Under the pieces are notes generated by a model, which saw only the letters and a program-made list of their open reading frames with translations, had not been told where the DNA came from and searched no databases. From Paraspadella gotoi (lineage: Eukaryota > Chaetognatha): DNA of 64,000 bases. Below are positions 13,590 to 24,020 of the stretch, piece by piece. The stretch spans positions 16,410,169 to 16,474,168 of the forward strand of contig CM119267.1 in assembly GCA_051294375.1 (NCBI GenBank), given 5' to 3'. Each line of letters begins with the position of its first letter. Within the stretch, counting starts at the first letter, position 1. Position numbers and translations under genes: made by a program.

Positions 13590-13675
13590 AAGAGAAGTGG
13601 CCGACATGGAATCGATCCAGGACCTCACGAAACAAATAAGAAACTTTGTTCAGCATTGTTTTAACCATGGAAACA
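13590..13675 (-). ncRNA. tRNA-like SINE remnant
   Basis: Read on the - strand, a box-A-like TGGTTAAAACA is followed, about 40 bases on, by GGATCGATTCC (13608-13618), which fits the pol III box B. A T run (TCTTTTTATTTTT) lies just downstream, as at a pol III terminator. The acceptor stem does not pair well, so a working tRNA is unlikely. A tRNA-derived SINE head or tRNA pseudogene fits best. Confidence 0.3.
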
Positions 13676-13904
13676 ATCCTAAGACCAAACAGCTTCGTGC
13701 CAATGCCTCACAGACGCCTCAACTTCCGTGAAATGCCAAACGGGGATTCGCACAGCAGTAAAAAAGTTTTAGAAGAAAAAAAATAATCAGAAGAGAGAGA
13801 AGCGACAACAGAATTAAAAGCGGAGAGAGAGAAGCGCATATAATTAAAACGTTTGTTGAAATAAAACATTAAAAAAATACGAATATTTATATGAAACATG
13901 ACAA

Positions 13905-14010
13905 TTCAAAGTCTTGATGATTAAAGAGCCATATCTAAATTTTTCAACTCCCATGAATCACACTTTTATAGAATCAATCGTAATTCGTAGTACTTTTTAT
14001 ATTAAAAATA
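13905..14010 (+). repeat. Fragment related to the long-TIR element
   Basis: The string AGCCATATCTAAATTTTT and the following ATGAATC.CAC.CTTTTAT are shared with the left arm of the element at 49638-52326 (about 49933-49990), in the same orientation. Only part of one arm is present. Confidence 0.55.
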
Positions 14011-14125
14011 GATAAATGGTTTGTTAATAAACAAAATTAATCCGAATATTAATATGAAAACATTACAATTCCAAAGATTATCGCCCTTATGTTGTGGAAA
14101 AATCCACAAGAAACAGACGCGAAAT

Positions 14126-14379
14126 CGTTCCGTTTCTCCGTTCGTTCCGTTTCGTTCCTTTCGTCCGTTTCGTTCCGTTTCGTCCGTTTTCGTTTCCAGT
14201 TTCGTTCCGTTTCGTTCCGTGTCGTTCCGTTTCGTTCCGTTTCGTCCGTGTCGTTCCGTTTCGTTCCGTTTCGTTCCGTTTCGTCCGTTTCGTTTCCGTT
14301 CGTTCCGTTCGTTCCGTTTCGTTCCGTTTCGTTCCGTTGTCGTTCCTTTCGTTCCGTTTCATTCCGTTTCGTTCCGTTT
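14126..14379 (+). repeat. Minisatellite (GTTCCGTTTC)n
   Basis: A 10-base unit, GTTCCGTTTC, repeats across about 250 bases with 1-base slips (GTCCGTTTC, GTTCCTTTC). Long open frames in several phases here (Phe/Arg/Ser-rich on +, Arg/Asn/Glu/Thr-rich on -) are a product of the repeat and not genes. Confidence 0.9.
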
Positions 14380-15705
14380 AAAATACGTAAACCATTTGCA
14401 AAAAGCGGTTTTAATCTGGCCCGGATCGCGCATGCATCAAATCCTTTTTCCCCCTCTTTTTCCTCCCTAATCGAAGTCCTCATTAGATAACCTCTATAAC
14501 CAGTTTTAAATAACGGCCCGACATGGCTTAAAAATAAGGCTTTACCGTGCCGCATATAACGACTTCATTCGTAATTTGCATGAAAGCTTATATAAATAGA
14601 CTAAATTTTAGCCCGTCCCTCTACCTGAAACAGATAGTTTAAACAATACAGCTTTCTTTCGATGCTTTAGAACCAAAAAAATGAAGGCTTGACATGCAGT
14701 TTTCACCTAAAAACCAGGTCATGGGAATTGCTTTATCAAGCATTAAGATGGCAAGAATTTAAACTTTCTTTTTTTATCGTGCTAGAGAAAACAAAAGCTA
14801 TCCGAAACCTACTGATATGTATGAGTTTGTTCTATTGACAAAAGATCAAGCAGGCTTTTGGGAAAAGGGAAAAAACGCCGACCAGTCAATTTAAATTACC
14901 ATTTTTGGGCATGATAAAATGCGAAATTTCGACGGCGCTCTACCTCCGTGCCTTTCCAAGACGCCCAAGCTTTCAGAATCTCTGCCCATATTGAATAATT
15001 TTTTTGCGGCCGTGACTATGCCAGCTTTTTGAATAGAAGTTAAATATAAAAGAATCTTGATCGGAAAACTTCGATTCGAACGGGATAGGCGCTCAGGCCC
15101 TAATATGAAAAAAGCGCTGACTTCTTTCGAAAATTTTTTCCTACCCTATCTACAAAATAATATATTTATCGGCTACAATAAAAAATTTTCAATCTATTAC
15201 TTCACCTATTCGCTCATTTCCTTGTTGGTCCAGTTGGGCCAATATGTGACGAGTGGGATTAACGTGAACTTCTTACTTCTAAGTTCTTGGTGTATGGATA
15301 CCAACTTGCGCTCGAATTATCGGAATGTGCTGTATTATAAGGTACGATGCACCTAGGCGCCAATCGAAGAAATTACCTTCCTTTAATAAAGGCTGGTATC
15401 TTTATAATTTTAGGATTTTCTGAAGGCGGCGCTACCCCGTGAGCCAAATCGATGATACGAAAGAAAAAATTAATTATACAGTAAACTCAGGATAGCCAAT
15501 AAGAAAAAAGTCATATCACCAATTGGAGAGAAGGAAAAATCAATTTAGTTTATTTTAAAAGATTGCAGAAACAATTGCTCATGAAAAACACTTAAAAAAC
15601 ATTCTCAAAAAGCTTCAAAGACGCAGTACAAAAAACTCGCATCGCTAGAAAAATTCTTCTTAATTGAGCAAAAAACCTTGCTCCAAAAGCAGCTCTAATG
15701 CTATC
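14380..15705. other. Mixed DNA left of the DIRS-like element, no gene seen
   Basis: Moderately AT-rich with scattered GC patches (14520-14570, 15060-15110). No domain or repeat relationship was recognised. Confidence 0.5.
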
Positions 15706-15870
15706 ATGTCGCTCCTCTCCACACTAGTTCTCTTTTGTATCAGATGTCGTGTGGTCCACAAGAAAGACAAAAGAAAAAACGGAAAAGCAGGCTCCTTCCT
15801 GCATCTTCCTCCTCCCCTCTTCCTCCTCTCAGATACTAGCTCAGCGAAGCAAACGCACGAAATAACGACT
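15706..15870 (+). repeat. Left inverted terminal repeat of DIRS-like element
   Basis: Aligns to the reverse complement of 21519-21681 through GCTCCTCTCCAC, CCAGATGTCGTG-like words, GTCCACAAGAAAG, AAAAAACGGAAAA and CTCTCAGATACTAGCTCAGCGAA. Several 1-3 base indels separate the two copies. Confidence 0.85.
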
Positions 15871-16634
15871 TTTTTGTCACGACTTGCGTTCAACAGATGG
15901 TTCTTGAACAACGAAATATTTTGAAAATATCTGGATTATTGTATTTGAAATTTATTGCAAGTTTTTTATGAAATTATTTGTGTAAAAATTGCATATTACT
16001 GGAAATCATTTTCCCTTCGCGTAGGGAGATTGTTTCAAATTCAGTGAAAGAAAGAATTCTACGAGTCGCGTTATCGATTTTATTGTCAAGAGTCAGAGTG
16101 TCTCGCGGCAAAACCGAAATTGAGCCCGCGTAAAGCGGTCAAAAGCGAGCGAGCGGGCCCGGGAGAATGGTCTTGACTACGGAGCGCCCGACTTTTAGGG
16201 CCTGTCTACGGACCTCACCGTCCACCTCCCGTAACGGCCCGTCGTGCACCGGAGATATTGCGTTCACTGTTCCCCGGCTGAACGAGAGAAACATCGCTAG
16301 GGCGCCGCGAGTCCCGCGAACGTTCCGCCGCTAGACGTAAGTCCTCTGGTGGGGATCTCGAGTTCTTGAGACCGAAAACGGTGTGACGTTCCGCTACATA
16401 TGCCCTCTAGGGCCGGGAAGCCTGCACGACTGAGAAATAACATCGGGTCTGGTTTATTTCTGTTGGTCTCCTTCTCTGCAAGGAGTGCGTGACGAGTGAC
16501 GTGTGCATCTCGTCTATAAAGACTCGGCTCGTAGCGGAGAAACAATCAAGTTGCATGCCAGTACAGCGGTAAAAATTCGCCCTTTCTCAGCTGCAGTGGG
16601 AGGCGAGTGTTCAACGTTCCCATGCGAGGCGGAT
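15871..16634 (+). other. Leader between left ITR and Gag-like region
   Basis: AT-rich to about 16060, then strongly GC-rich (16100-16340) with CGAGCGAGCGGGCCCGG-like words. No long reading frame. Position suggests the untranslated leader of the element; a promoter is possible but no specific motif was identified. Confidence 0.45.
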
Positions 16635-18300
16635 ATGGCTTCGTTAGGCAAAAACCAGGAAGAGTTGATTTCGGAGTTTTTGAAATTTGTTGATTGCCCT
16701 TTGGCAGACATTATAAGAGAGAAAATTATATTTACCTCGAAATTATTTTCGACATCCAGCGCCAATCGACCCTGCCTAAAAACAATTTTGTGTTTCTATT
16801 ATTCCCGCGGCTCTTGTTTACTGCGAGCTAATCGAAATACAGTCTGGGTGGAGAGGGCTAGCGGAACCCGATTGATCACCTGGAATTATATATATCTGGT
16901 TCCAATGGATACCGCGAAATTCTTCATGGCTCCTCTCCAGTTACCATCAAGTAGCGACGTCTCCTCGAGACCGTCCACCCCTGAACCGACCACCCGGTGG
17001 TGATGAGAGGCTGAGTACAACTGATCGGGAAGGTTTTTGTCTTTTTAATGGTTGCGCTTGTCTATATCAGTTTGTTTCTATTTCCCCTTTCATGGATACC
17101 AGATGTTTTTACCCATGAGCTCTAGGAATTTCTATCTTTCTCTCCCGCACTCAACCTTCTACTGCTCGCTGCTGCAATTCGTTTCCAGTGATCAAGTCCG
17201 CGCTTCTGCGCCCAGAGGCTTGTCATGCTAAACCCGGCTCTCCTAAGTCGGGAATATGGAGTTGTTCATCCAATCAACATGAATCATGAAGACAAATGTA
17301 TTGCCGCCCGCAACGATAACTTACAATGCGTTCAGAGCAAACTCATATCAACACAAGTCAATTTCTGATGCTCCAGTGGGATTTGAGACGTATTAATCAA
17401 CACAAAACGCATTAACTGCAATCAGTTCACCTTCGGAGTGGTTGAATGTTCAGGCAAATGCGAGATGAGCTGCGTATCTGTGGTTCTTTCGGGACGCCAC
17501 CAAAGTTGTGGTAAGCCGTCAATAAACGCAGATCCCTAATTGCCTCGAGTGGAATCTGCGAATGACCTTCTCCTGCTGATTTCCTGGGTACCTCCTCACC
17601 TGAAGAAGATACTTTGCTCCCCTGCACATATATTTATTGCCGAAAGTTACCAAGGATTCAGCAAAATTCGCTGTCTTCAATTTCGAAGCAGTCCGAATCG
17701 CTCGACGCTATGAGCGGATGACAGGGCCGCTAGCTCAATATCTGTCCTTCACACTGCAGAAAGTGGCCTATATTTATTAAAACTTGCCTCTCAAAGCTTT
17801 ACTGTCTGCCAGATCCCGAATTGAATTTTGGATAATGAGAAGCACATTTTCCCTCCGCCTCCACTTGTAAAGTGATGCAGCCAAATCAATAAGTACGCGC
17901 GTTTTCTTTAATTCAGCTTTGCGGCTGAATCTCGACGATTGGTAGGGCAGTCTGCTTCCGAAGGAGCTTAAAGCTACGCTGACGGATTCCCCTCCTCTCT
18001 GTGGATTTTTATTGTGGAATCGCATCGACGGAGTTTCTGCGCGCTATCCATTCCTCTCTTTTAACAAAAGCCAAAAACATTAATCGCCACAGAAAAAAAT
18101 ACAGTTCCAGAAACAACGAAGAGGTTCTTTGCCTAAGTCCAGGGTTCCTACAAGCCTTATCGCAAGTCCGCCGTCCTCTAGGCTTCGGGAAAGGGCGGAG
18201 GGCGGCGTCGAAGGATTCCAAGTGACTTCCTATGACGCCCCTCGGCCGTCGCCTCGTCCGGCCACTGGATACATCAAGACCATAGGCATCTGTCCCAGGA
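16635..18300 (+). pseudogene. Gag-like region of DIRS-like element
   Basis: The proposed start is the ATG at 16635, giving MASLGKNQEELISEF, an amphipathic start typical of a first retrotransposon ORF. Protein-like stretches continue in shifting frames, for example AVRIARRYERMTGPLAQYL near 17690-17750 and DSPPLCGFLLWNRID near 17980-18020, up to the RT. It would encode the structural protein that packages element RNA. Assignment rests mainly on position upstream of RT; DIRS Gag proteins are poorly conserved and no zinc knuckle was seen. At least three frameshifts and several stops break it. A small internal repeat of the element's own end lies within it at 16898-16940. Confidence 0.55.
16898..16940 (+). 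repeat. Internal copy of the element's outer right end
   Basis: GGTTCCAATGGA followed by TTCTTCATGGCTCCTCTCCA matches the reverse complement of 21667-21708, which overlaps and flanks the right ITR. DIRS elements carry an internal region complementary to their outer ends; this may be the equivalent or a rearranged duplicate. Confidence 0.6.
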
Positions 18301-18379
18301 CTCGATTGCTCTTCTCCGCCCATCTTCCCCCGATGCTTCCCGACGGGGAGCACCCGCGCTTGCAAGCACTTCGTCCTTT

Positions 18380-20380
18380 TTGGGCGGATTTGGTCGACAG
18401 GATTCAATCCTATGTTCTAACAAAACGTGAAAGGATTCCTCATGATGCCCAGGAGCGAAACAGGATTCCTACCAGAATTGCCTCTCCCTTCGACGAGGAC
18501 CCCTCTTATCTTGGGTGACAAGGGACTCACCCTCATCGACGACGCAATAGCCGGCAGGCTTTGAAAAGGGTCCCGTGGAGACACCGTGCTAAAAGCCTTC
18601 TCCGGCCGTCCTCGGGTATTATTCCAAGATTTTTCTGGTTCCCAACACAAGCATGCGACGGGCTGGAGTGCCAAATTACATAATATTTGATACAAGCCTC
18701 CATAAAACAAGTCTCTTTCATATGTATCCCTCCTTTCTACTTCCGATGCAAGTTGTTCAAGATGTTCGGAAGATGGTCTCCGGTGGGATCTGGGCGCGTC
18801 GCTATTTCGGAAATCTTCCCCGCCGACCCTCTCTCAACAGCTTTGCCTCTTCATGTGGCATCATCGCAAGTTTTGTCGGGTTCATTTGAAGTGGCGCGCT
18901 TATCAGTACAAGTGTCCTTCCTTTCGGTTGGCAGCGGTCCTTGAAACTATTGTCCAAAACAAGATACCGACACGCCCGTTAGTCCGCCACGTGCTCCGGA
19001 AGAGCCGGTACTCAGCCGGCTGCACTTCTTTACTATCTATAGACGAATATTCTCATACTGGGACCTTCCCGCCAAGAAGGAGTGTCTGCGAATAAAACAC
19101 ACTCCTAAACGACACAGCCCAACTCGACTCTAGAAGGATGCCCGGGCTGTCATCAGTCATCCCAAGAAAAGTGTCAAGCCTTTGGTCCGACGCAACGCTT
19201 TTTCAGTTCTTGGGTCTCCAATGGGACGGGGCGCCTTCATCGAGTTTTGCTGCCCCCTGCGACCCATCAAGCATTTTGTCCCTTATCGCCGAGATGGCCG
19301 CCTTCCCTCCCTGATCCCCCTAAGACCCCCACAGCCAATCCATGCCCTTCAGTTGCTTCGGCGGCTGTGCGTTCTTCTGACCGCCAGCCTTCATTTAGCA
19401 GTTCCCGCTCATTCGTTGCAGAGCGGCAAGGATCAACCCGACGTCAATCGTGATCTACTCGCACGGAGAAGTGAGATCTTGGGGGAAGACAGTCTATCTT
19501 TCGGAGGCGCGAAAGAGGAGTTGCGTTGAGATGTTCAAAGCTCGATGGATCCAGCATGGGCTTTGCTCGATCGCCGATGTTCTCCTGCGATTCAGGCCAC
19601 AGCGGAATGACGACAGATAGAACCTCCAGGAAGGGTTGAAGTGCTTTCTCAACTAAATTTCCGCGGGCCCCTTCAAAGACCGGGGATTGCGGAAAGTTGT
19701 GATGCCCATCTCCATATAACTGTGAATGAATCATGGTCCTCTAAAAAAGTTCCGCGTTCCTTCGGTCGGCAAGATCCAGGGCTGCAATCTTTTGTGGAAG
19801 ACCGACAGCCTTAGTGTCTCCTGGTTTGTCTCCGCCGCTCTTGCAGCCGCTCAACAGGATCTTCACGAAGTTGTCAGGGATTCTCTCTCCTTCTTGCCTC
19901 AGCTTCGCATGCAAGATCACCAAAATTTGGACGCACATTTTCTCGGAAGCAGAAGTTTGATCGCCGGATGCAGCACACGCGAAGCAGCTGTCAGGATTGG
20001 CATCTCTTCTCCCCAAGTTTTTCGACGGATTTCAACGCTCTGGGTTGGCCTTCAGAAAAGCATCTATTGCCGAACGCCTGACTCTCGCGTCATCGTTCTC
20101 CTACTCTCTTGACGAGAAAGTATGAGGAGAGTATTCTCTCGGATCTGTAATAGCACCTCAGTCAAGTTTGGGATTGCGACCAGCCTACGAGATGTTTCCC
20201 CCTCTAATCCCCACTGGATCCCGAGGTGATCATCAAGTTGAGGAGGTCCACAGGGAAATATCTTCTGGCCACGCCCTCCATTGGCTCGATGCCAGAAGTG
20301 GTTTCGTGTTGTTGACTCTTCGGGTGTTGGATGGTTTTTTCAAGGAATCATATAACCCAATTTGGTTCTCGTCGATTTGT
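18380..20380 (+). pseudogene. Reverse transcriptase-RNase H of DIRS-like element
   Basis: This would copy element RNA into cDNA. In order: an upstream finger segment (TPLILGDKGLTLIDDAIAG, about 18498-18556); YYSKIFLVPN at 18617-18646, the fingers motif before the palm; VVQDVRKMVS at 18752-18781; YQYKC near 18902; the catalytic YxDD region at 19034-19063, where the Tyr-Leu and ILILG flank survive but a stop and an indel replace the Asp pair; FLGLQWDG at 19207-19230; then RNase H segments HITVNESW (19713-19736), NLLWKTDSLSVSWF (from about 19786) and SLIAGCSTREAA (19953-19988); and the DIRS-type tail near 20168-20360. Frames change at least six times. The identification is firm even though the protein is dead. 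Confidence 0.85.
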
Positions 20381-20399
20381 GTTTGACAAAGCATCGGCA

Positions 20400-21523
20400 T
20401 GCTCCCTCCAAGCGTCTCGCCCGCGGATCGCCTCAAGTCGGTTCCGAATTCTGGAGCGATTCCAAATCTCCCTACTAGAGCGCACGCCGCTCTCCAAGAC
20501 CTCAACAACTCAGCTTTTCTCTTCTCATCACCAACAGCCGATGCATTCTATACCAGTGCATCCCGTGTTCACACAGGCTGCCTCTTGGCCGATCCCTTGC
20601 CTGACGCCTTCCTTTTTCAGCGTAGGCCCTTCGAGGACATTTCAGCGCCGCTTCTTCGAGGACGTTCTTTCCAGTATCTCTCCTCATCTCACGCGAATCG
20701 ACGGCCTTGTCTTATCTCTAGCACAGTGAATTTGCACAGCATCGGCAAAATCTTCCCGCATCTTTGCTCTCCCTCATGTGGACTGCTCTCAGTGGCGTCT
20801 AACATCCTTTGTCTGCCGTTGCGAAGCGGTAGCTCTGCCAGAAACCGCCCTCCTTCGGCGCAGGATGTCCCGCCTGGCAGTGTCGCCGCAGTTTCTAAGT
20901 TTTTGATATTCGCCTCTATCCTATTCTCCGTTCATGTATGAGGAGTACAACTTTTCCTCCTTGCCATGCGCCTCTGCAAGCATATGGCCTCAGAGTACCT
21001 TCCACTTTCCTTGTTGGACCTGGCTCAACATGGTTTGGCTTGCTGTATCCATGCCTCGGTTCGTGCCTTCTCAAACTGTCCCAAGCACCTGACAGAATTA
21101 CTCGCTTCTTGCGTCCTGTGCTTTTCGTTTGGATAGACGCCATGGCTCAATGCCGTTGTCCAGTCTCAGTGCTTTGCTTTTAAGGCTCCGTGTCGTCAGA
21201 TTGCGATCCCACAGCACGATTTTCTCTCTTTATCTTCTCCCATCTCCCATCTCTCCTTATCGGTCCCCATTTATCCTCCTAACTTTCATCGACTTCTTCT
21301 CTAAGTCGAATCTCTGTAGAGATGCGGACCCAATCAACGCGCCCCCTGGCTCGCACACGCGCTATGGCTGTATCGGAAGCTTTTGCCAAGGCGTGATTGT
21401 ACGTACATTGTCATACAAATCAGGGATTGGTCTTGGGTCTGACAACCTTCTTCCGTTTTTACTGTCGGGATCGGCGCTGGAGAGCTGCGTCTCTCAGACC
21501 TGGGTCTAATGTGGATGAGTGAT
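20400..21523 (+). pseudogene. Tyrosine recombinase of DIRS-like element
   Basis: In DIRS elements this enzyme integrates a circular cDNA by Tyr-mediated strand exchange, without a DDE integrase. The C-terminal catalytic part is clear: an SHTR segment (21350-21361) overlaps, after a 1-base frame change, TRAMAVSEAFAKA (21355-21393), which corresponds to the HxxR box and the following helix. The segment ending TFFRFYCRD carries the expected nucleophile, Tyr at codon 21460-21462. The frame closes at TGA 21521 within the start of the right ITR. A TGA at 21394 and frameshifts upstream inactivate it. The N-terminal half (20400-21000) is only loosely recognisable. The spacing in the HTR box suggests small deletions there. 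Confidence 0.8.
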
Positions 21524-21681
21524 TTCGTGGCGTTTGGTTCGCTGAGCTAGTATCTGAGAGGAGGAAAGAGGAGGAGGAGGAAGCAGAGAAGGACCTGCTT
21601 TTTTCCGTTTTTTCTTTGTCCTTTCTTGTGGACAACCACGACATCTGGAACAAAGAGCAACACTGGTGGAGAGGAGCCATG
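21519..21681 (-). repeat. Right inverted terminal repeat of DIRS-like element
   Basis: Reverse complement of the left ITR. It begins at the recombinase stop codon, so coding and terminal repeat abut or slightly overlap, which is common in this compact order. A 25-N join follows about 210 bases further on (21894-21918). Confidence 0.85.
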
Positions 21682-22949
21682 AAGAATTCCCGGTTCCATT
21701 TGGAACCATAAATTTTTTACCATTAGAATAATCAAATGCTATAACAACTTTTTGGTTTCTGCTTACAAACCTTTCTAGTTAAATCACAAAAAAAAAAAAA
21801 GATTTTAAAGGTTGGGAATCTCAGAATAGCTAAGAAAAATTAAGGTAAAAAATTTTATACAGCGGATGTTGTGATTCTCTGATCACTTATCACNNNNNNN
21901 NNNNNNNNNNNNNNNNNNGAGGGAATAAGAGGGTGTGTCCAGTTGGGCAATGGAGAGGGTGAGGGACTGAGGGAAAGAGCCAGCTGGAAAGGGGGGAAAG
22001 GGAATGGAGATAGAAATGGAGGTCAACAACGACGGGTAAGTGACATAGTAAGAGAATAAGAAATGTGAAGGGGAAAGAGGAAGTGAGAGGATATTGTTCG
22101 GTGAAGATTATGGATATGAGTCTTGACCGAATTTACTTGGTCTTGACCCGAGAAATGTTTTCTTTCTTCTCGAGGTCGTCGTCGTCGTAAAACAAAATGC
22201 CAAAAGTGTCATCTCGTCCTTGACCTGACCGTACCTGGAAATCGTTGGCATGTTATCAAGCATAATATATGAACATAAAGATAAATATTGAACGATATTA
22301 CATAATTCCTTTCATGAGAAACCAAACAACAGAAAAAAAGGAGATAACTCAACTATAGAGTTTTAGCGACGGTGATGACGACGACGACTTCGATATGAAA
22401 TCAGGGAAACCACAATTGAAACCCATTTCATGAAACATCCGTTAACAACGGCGACGACAGTGACGACGATGACGACGACGACCGTCCTCCCCACGGCAAA
22501 TTCCTTTAATCGCCCGTGGTTCTTACCCACCGCGGGAGACACTCCAGCCCCATCATATTCTCCATAAACACCACAGCAGCGAAGCCCCATTCCCTCTTCC
22601 GACCACAATCGGTCATGACAAGGAGACGATTTCAAAAATTCCAGCCGAACCAGTGAAGGCTGTCGATTATTTATGCAAATCCGAAGCCGGGAAAAAATGT
22701 TCGTTCGGTTTTCTCCGCGCGCTCTCAATCACGACACACCTTACGACACACACCACCGCTCGCTCTCTCTCCCCCAACTCATTCCCCCCCCCCCTCCCCC
22801 CTCTCCCTCCCCTTCCCTCCCCTTCGCCTCACATCTCTATTCCATTGCCTTCAACGTGACACACCCTCTTATCCTCCTCATCCCTCCCTCTCCATTCGAT
22901 GCTAATTTCGGATATACAACTCTCCTCCCACTTCTCACTCTTTTCCCCC
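21682..22949. other. Flank of DIRS-like element and gap join, no gene
   Basis: Contains the 25-N gap 21894-21918, a (GAC)n-rich patch at 22370-22490, and a G-rich segment at 21919-22010 whose GAATAAGAGGGTGTGTC start reappears inverted at about 22820-22890. No coding segment is supported. Confidence 0.5.
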
Positions 22950-24020
22950 TTCCCCCCTTCCTCGCTCCTTCCTCATCGACTACGAGAGGACAGCGCGGGG
23001 GCGAGATAGCTGGCGTTACCACTCCAATTGTCAGCCATGTTTCCAAGTTTGTTCTCCTCTTCCTCCTCCTGTTCTGCTTCTTCCTCGTCTCCTCTCTCTC
23101 TTACCCCTTCTCCACACACCCCACTGCCTTCTCCCTTCGTCTATTCCTTTCCATAAAGCGTACATGCGGATGCCTAGAGGACGGTTGCTTTCTGTGTCGG
23201 CGTCTCGGCGGCGTTCGGCGTGCGGCCTTAGCTGCGTCGCCGCTTTTTCCTTCGCCCTCGTTCGAGTCTCATCGTCTCTCTTCCGTCTAACTATTTCTCC
23301 TTTCTTCTTCTCTTCGGTCTGCTGTCTCATCGTCAGTCTCTTTCTCTTTTCTCTATAGGTGAAGTCTCGTCGCGTTGATGTCGGGGACTCATCGGTGTGC
23401 AAACTACTCTCTCTCTCTCTCTCTCTCATGATTCCGCTCGCGTCATCTATCGGATGCATAGTGAAGCGTTGGCAGGAAACACGGAATTGGAATTGATTTA
23501 ATAGTAAATTTATCAATCATCTAGGAAAAAAAACAGAGAAAAAAATCCCGGACGTTTAATATAAATCCTGGGAGAATAAGAAAATAAGTCCATGTTGGTA
23601 GACTAGCTCATGTCATCTGCTCAATATTGTGTTAATGTTTAAGGTCAAAAAGAATTCGTCGTTGTATAGGACGGTATTTTACGCGGTTCAGGGTCGATTT
23701 GTTACAAATCATCTCTGCGCGTCCATAGAGGTTGTAGATATTGTTAAATATTATTCTGTCCACCGACTATATGTCCCATTACGGACAGTTTTCTAGTACT
23801 CTTTTTTTTTCCATTCTTATCTCTCTCATCTGTCAGCGGGGAATAGTCTGGGAGTGCGTTCTCTCGTAGGCCCTTATACTTTTTCCTCTCTCTCTCACTA
23901 CACCAACTCACATCTCTCTCTCTCTCTCTTTCAATATTTTCCTTATTCATCCAGATTACTGAATCAATTCCGGGGAACTGAGGATTTGTTTTTTCTTGTT
24001 TTCTTGTTTTTTGCAGAGTT
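22950..24020 (-). repeat. Segmental repeat, arm C (inverted copy of arm A right part)
   Basis: On the - strand, 24020 to 22950 matches 9640-10575. Shared landmarks are TTCAATATTTT followed by a Gln/Pro-free AT stretch and TTTTTTGCAGAG (9640-9755), GAGAACGCACTCCCA (9896), ATGGGACATAT (9963), ACAAACTTGGAAAC (10358) and CGCCCCCCGCGCTGTCC (10411). Order is preserved throughout. Confidence 0.85.

Larger units (their letters stand above)
15706..21681 (+). mobile_element. DIRS-like tyrosine-recombinase retrotransposon, decayed
   Basis: About 6 kb bounded by inverted terminal repeats (15706-15870 and 21519-21681), with + strand relics in the order Gag-like region, reverse transcriptase, RNase H, tyrosine recombinase. 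Inverted repeats together with a recombinase in place of a DDE integrase are the hallmark of the DIRS order; Ty3/gypsy elements have direct LTRs and an integrase. Recognisable pieces include the FLGLQWDG block after the RT palm (19201-19230), HITVNESW of RNase H (19713-19736), SLIAGCSTREAA (19953-19988), and the recombinase C-terminus ending TFFRFYCRD (21442-21468). All frames are interrupted, so this copy is not autonomous. No target duplication is expected for this order and none was seen. Confidence 0.9.

Noticed and set aside
14049-14555. 168-codon - strand Asn/Glu/Thr/Arg-rich frame
   Set aside because: Produced by the 10-bp minisatellite; the parallel + strand frames are equally long.
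15706-21681. Reading the element as an LTR retrotransposon or endogenous virus
   Set aside because: The ends are inverted rather than direct, there is a tyrosine recombinase rather than a DDE integrase, and there is no protease or envelope region.
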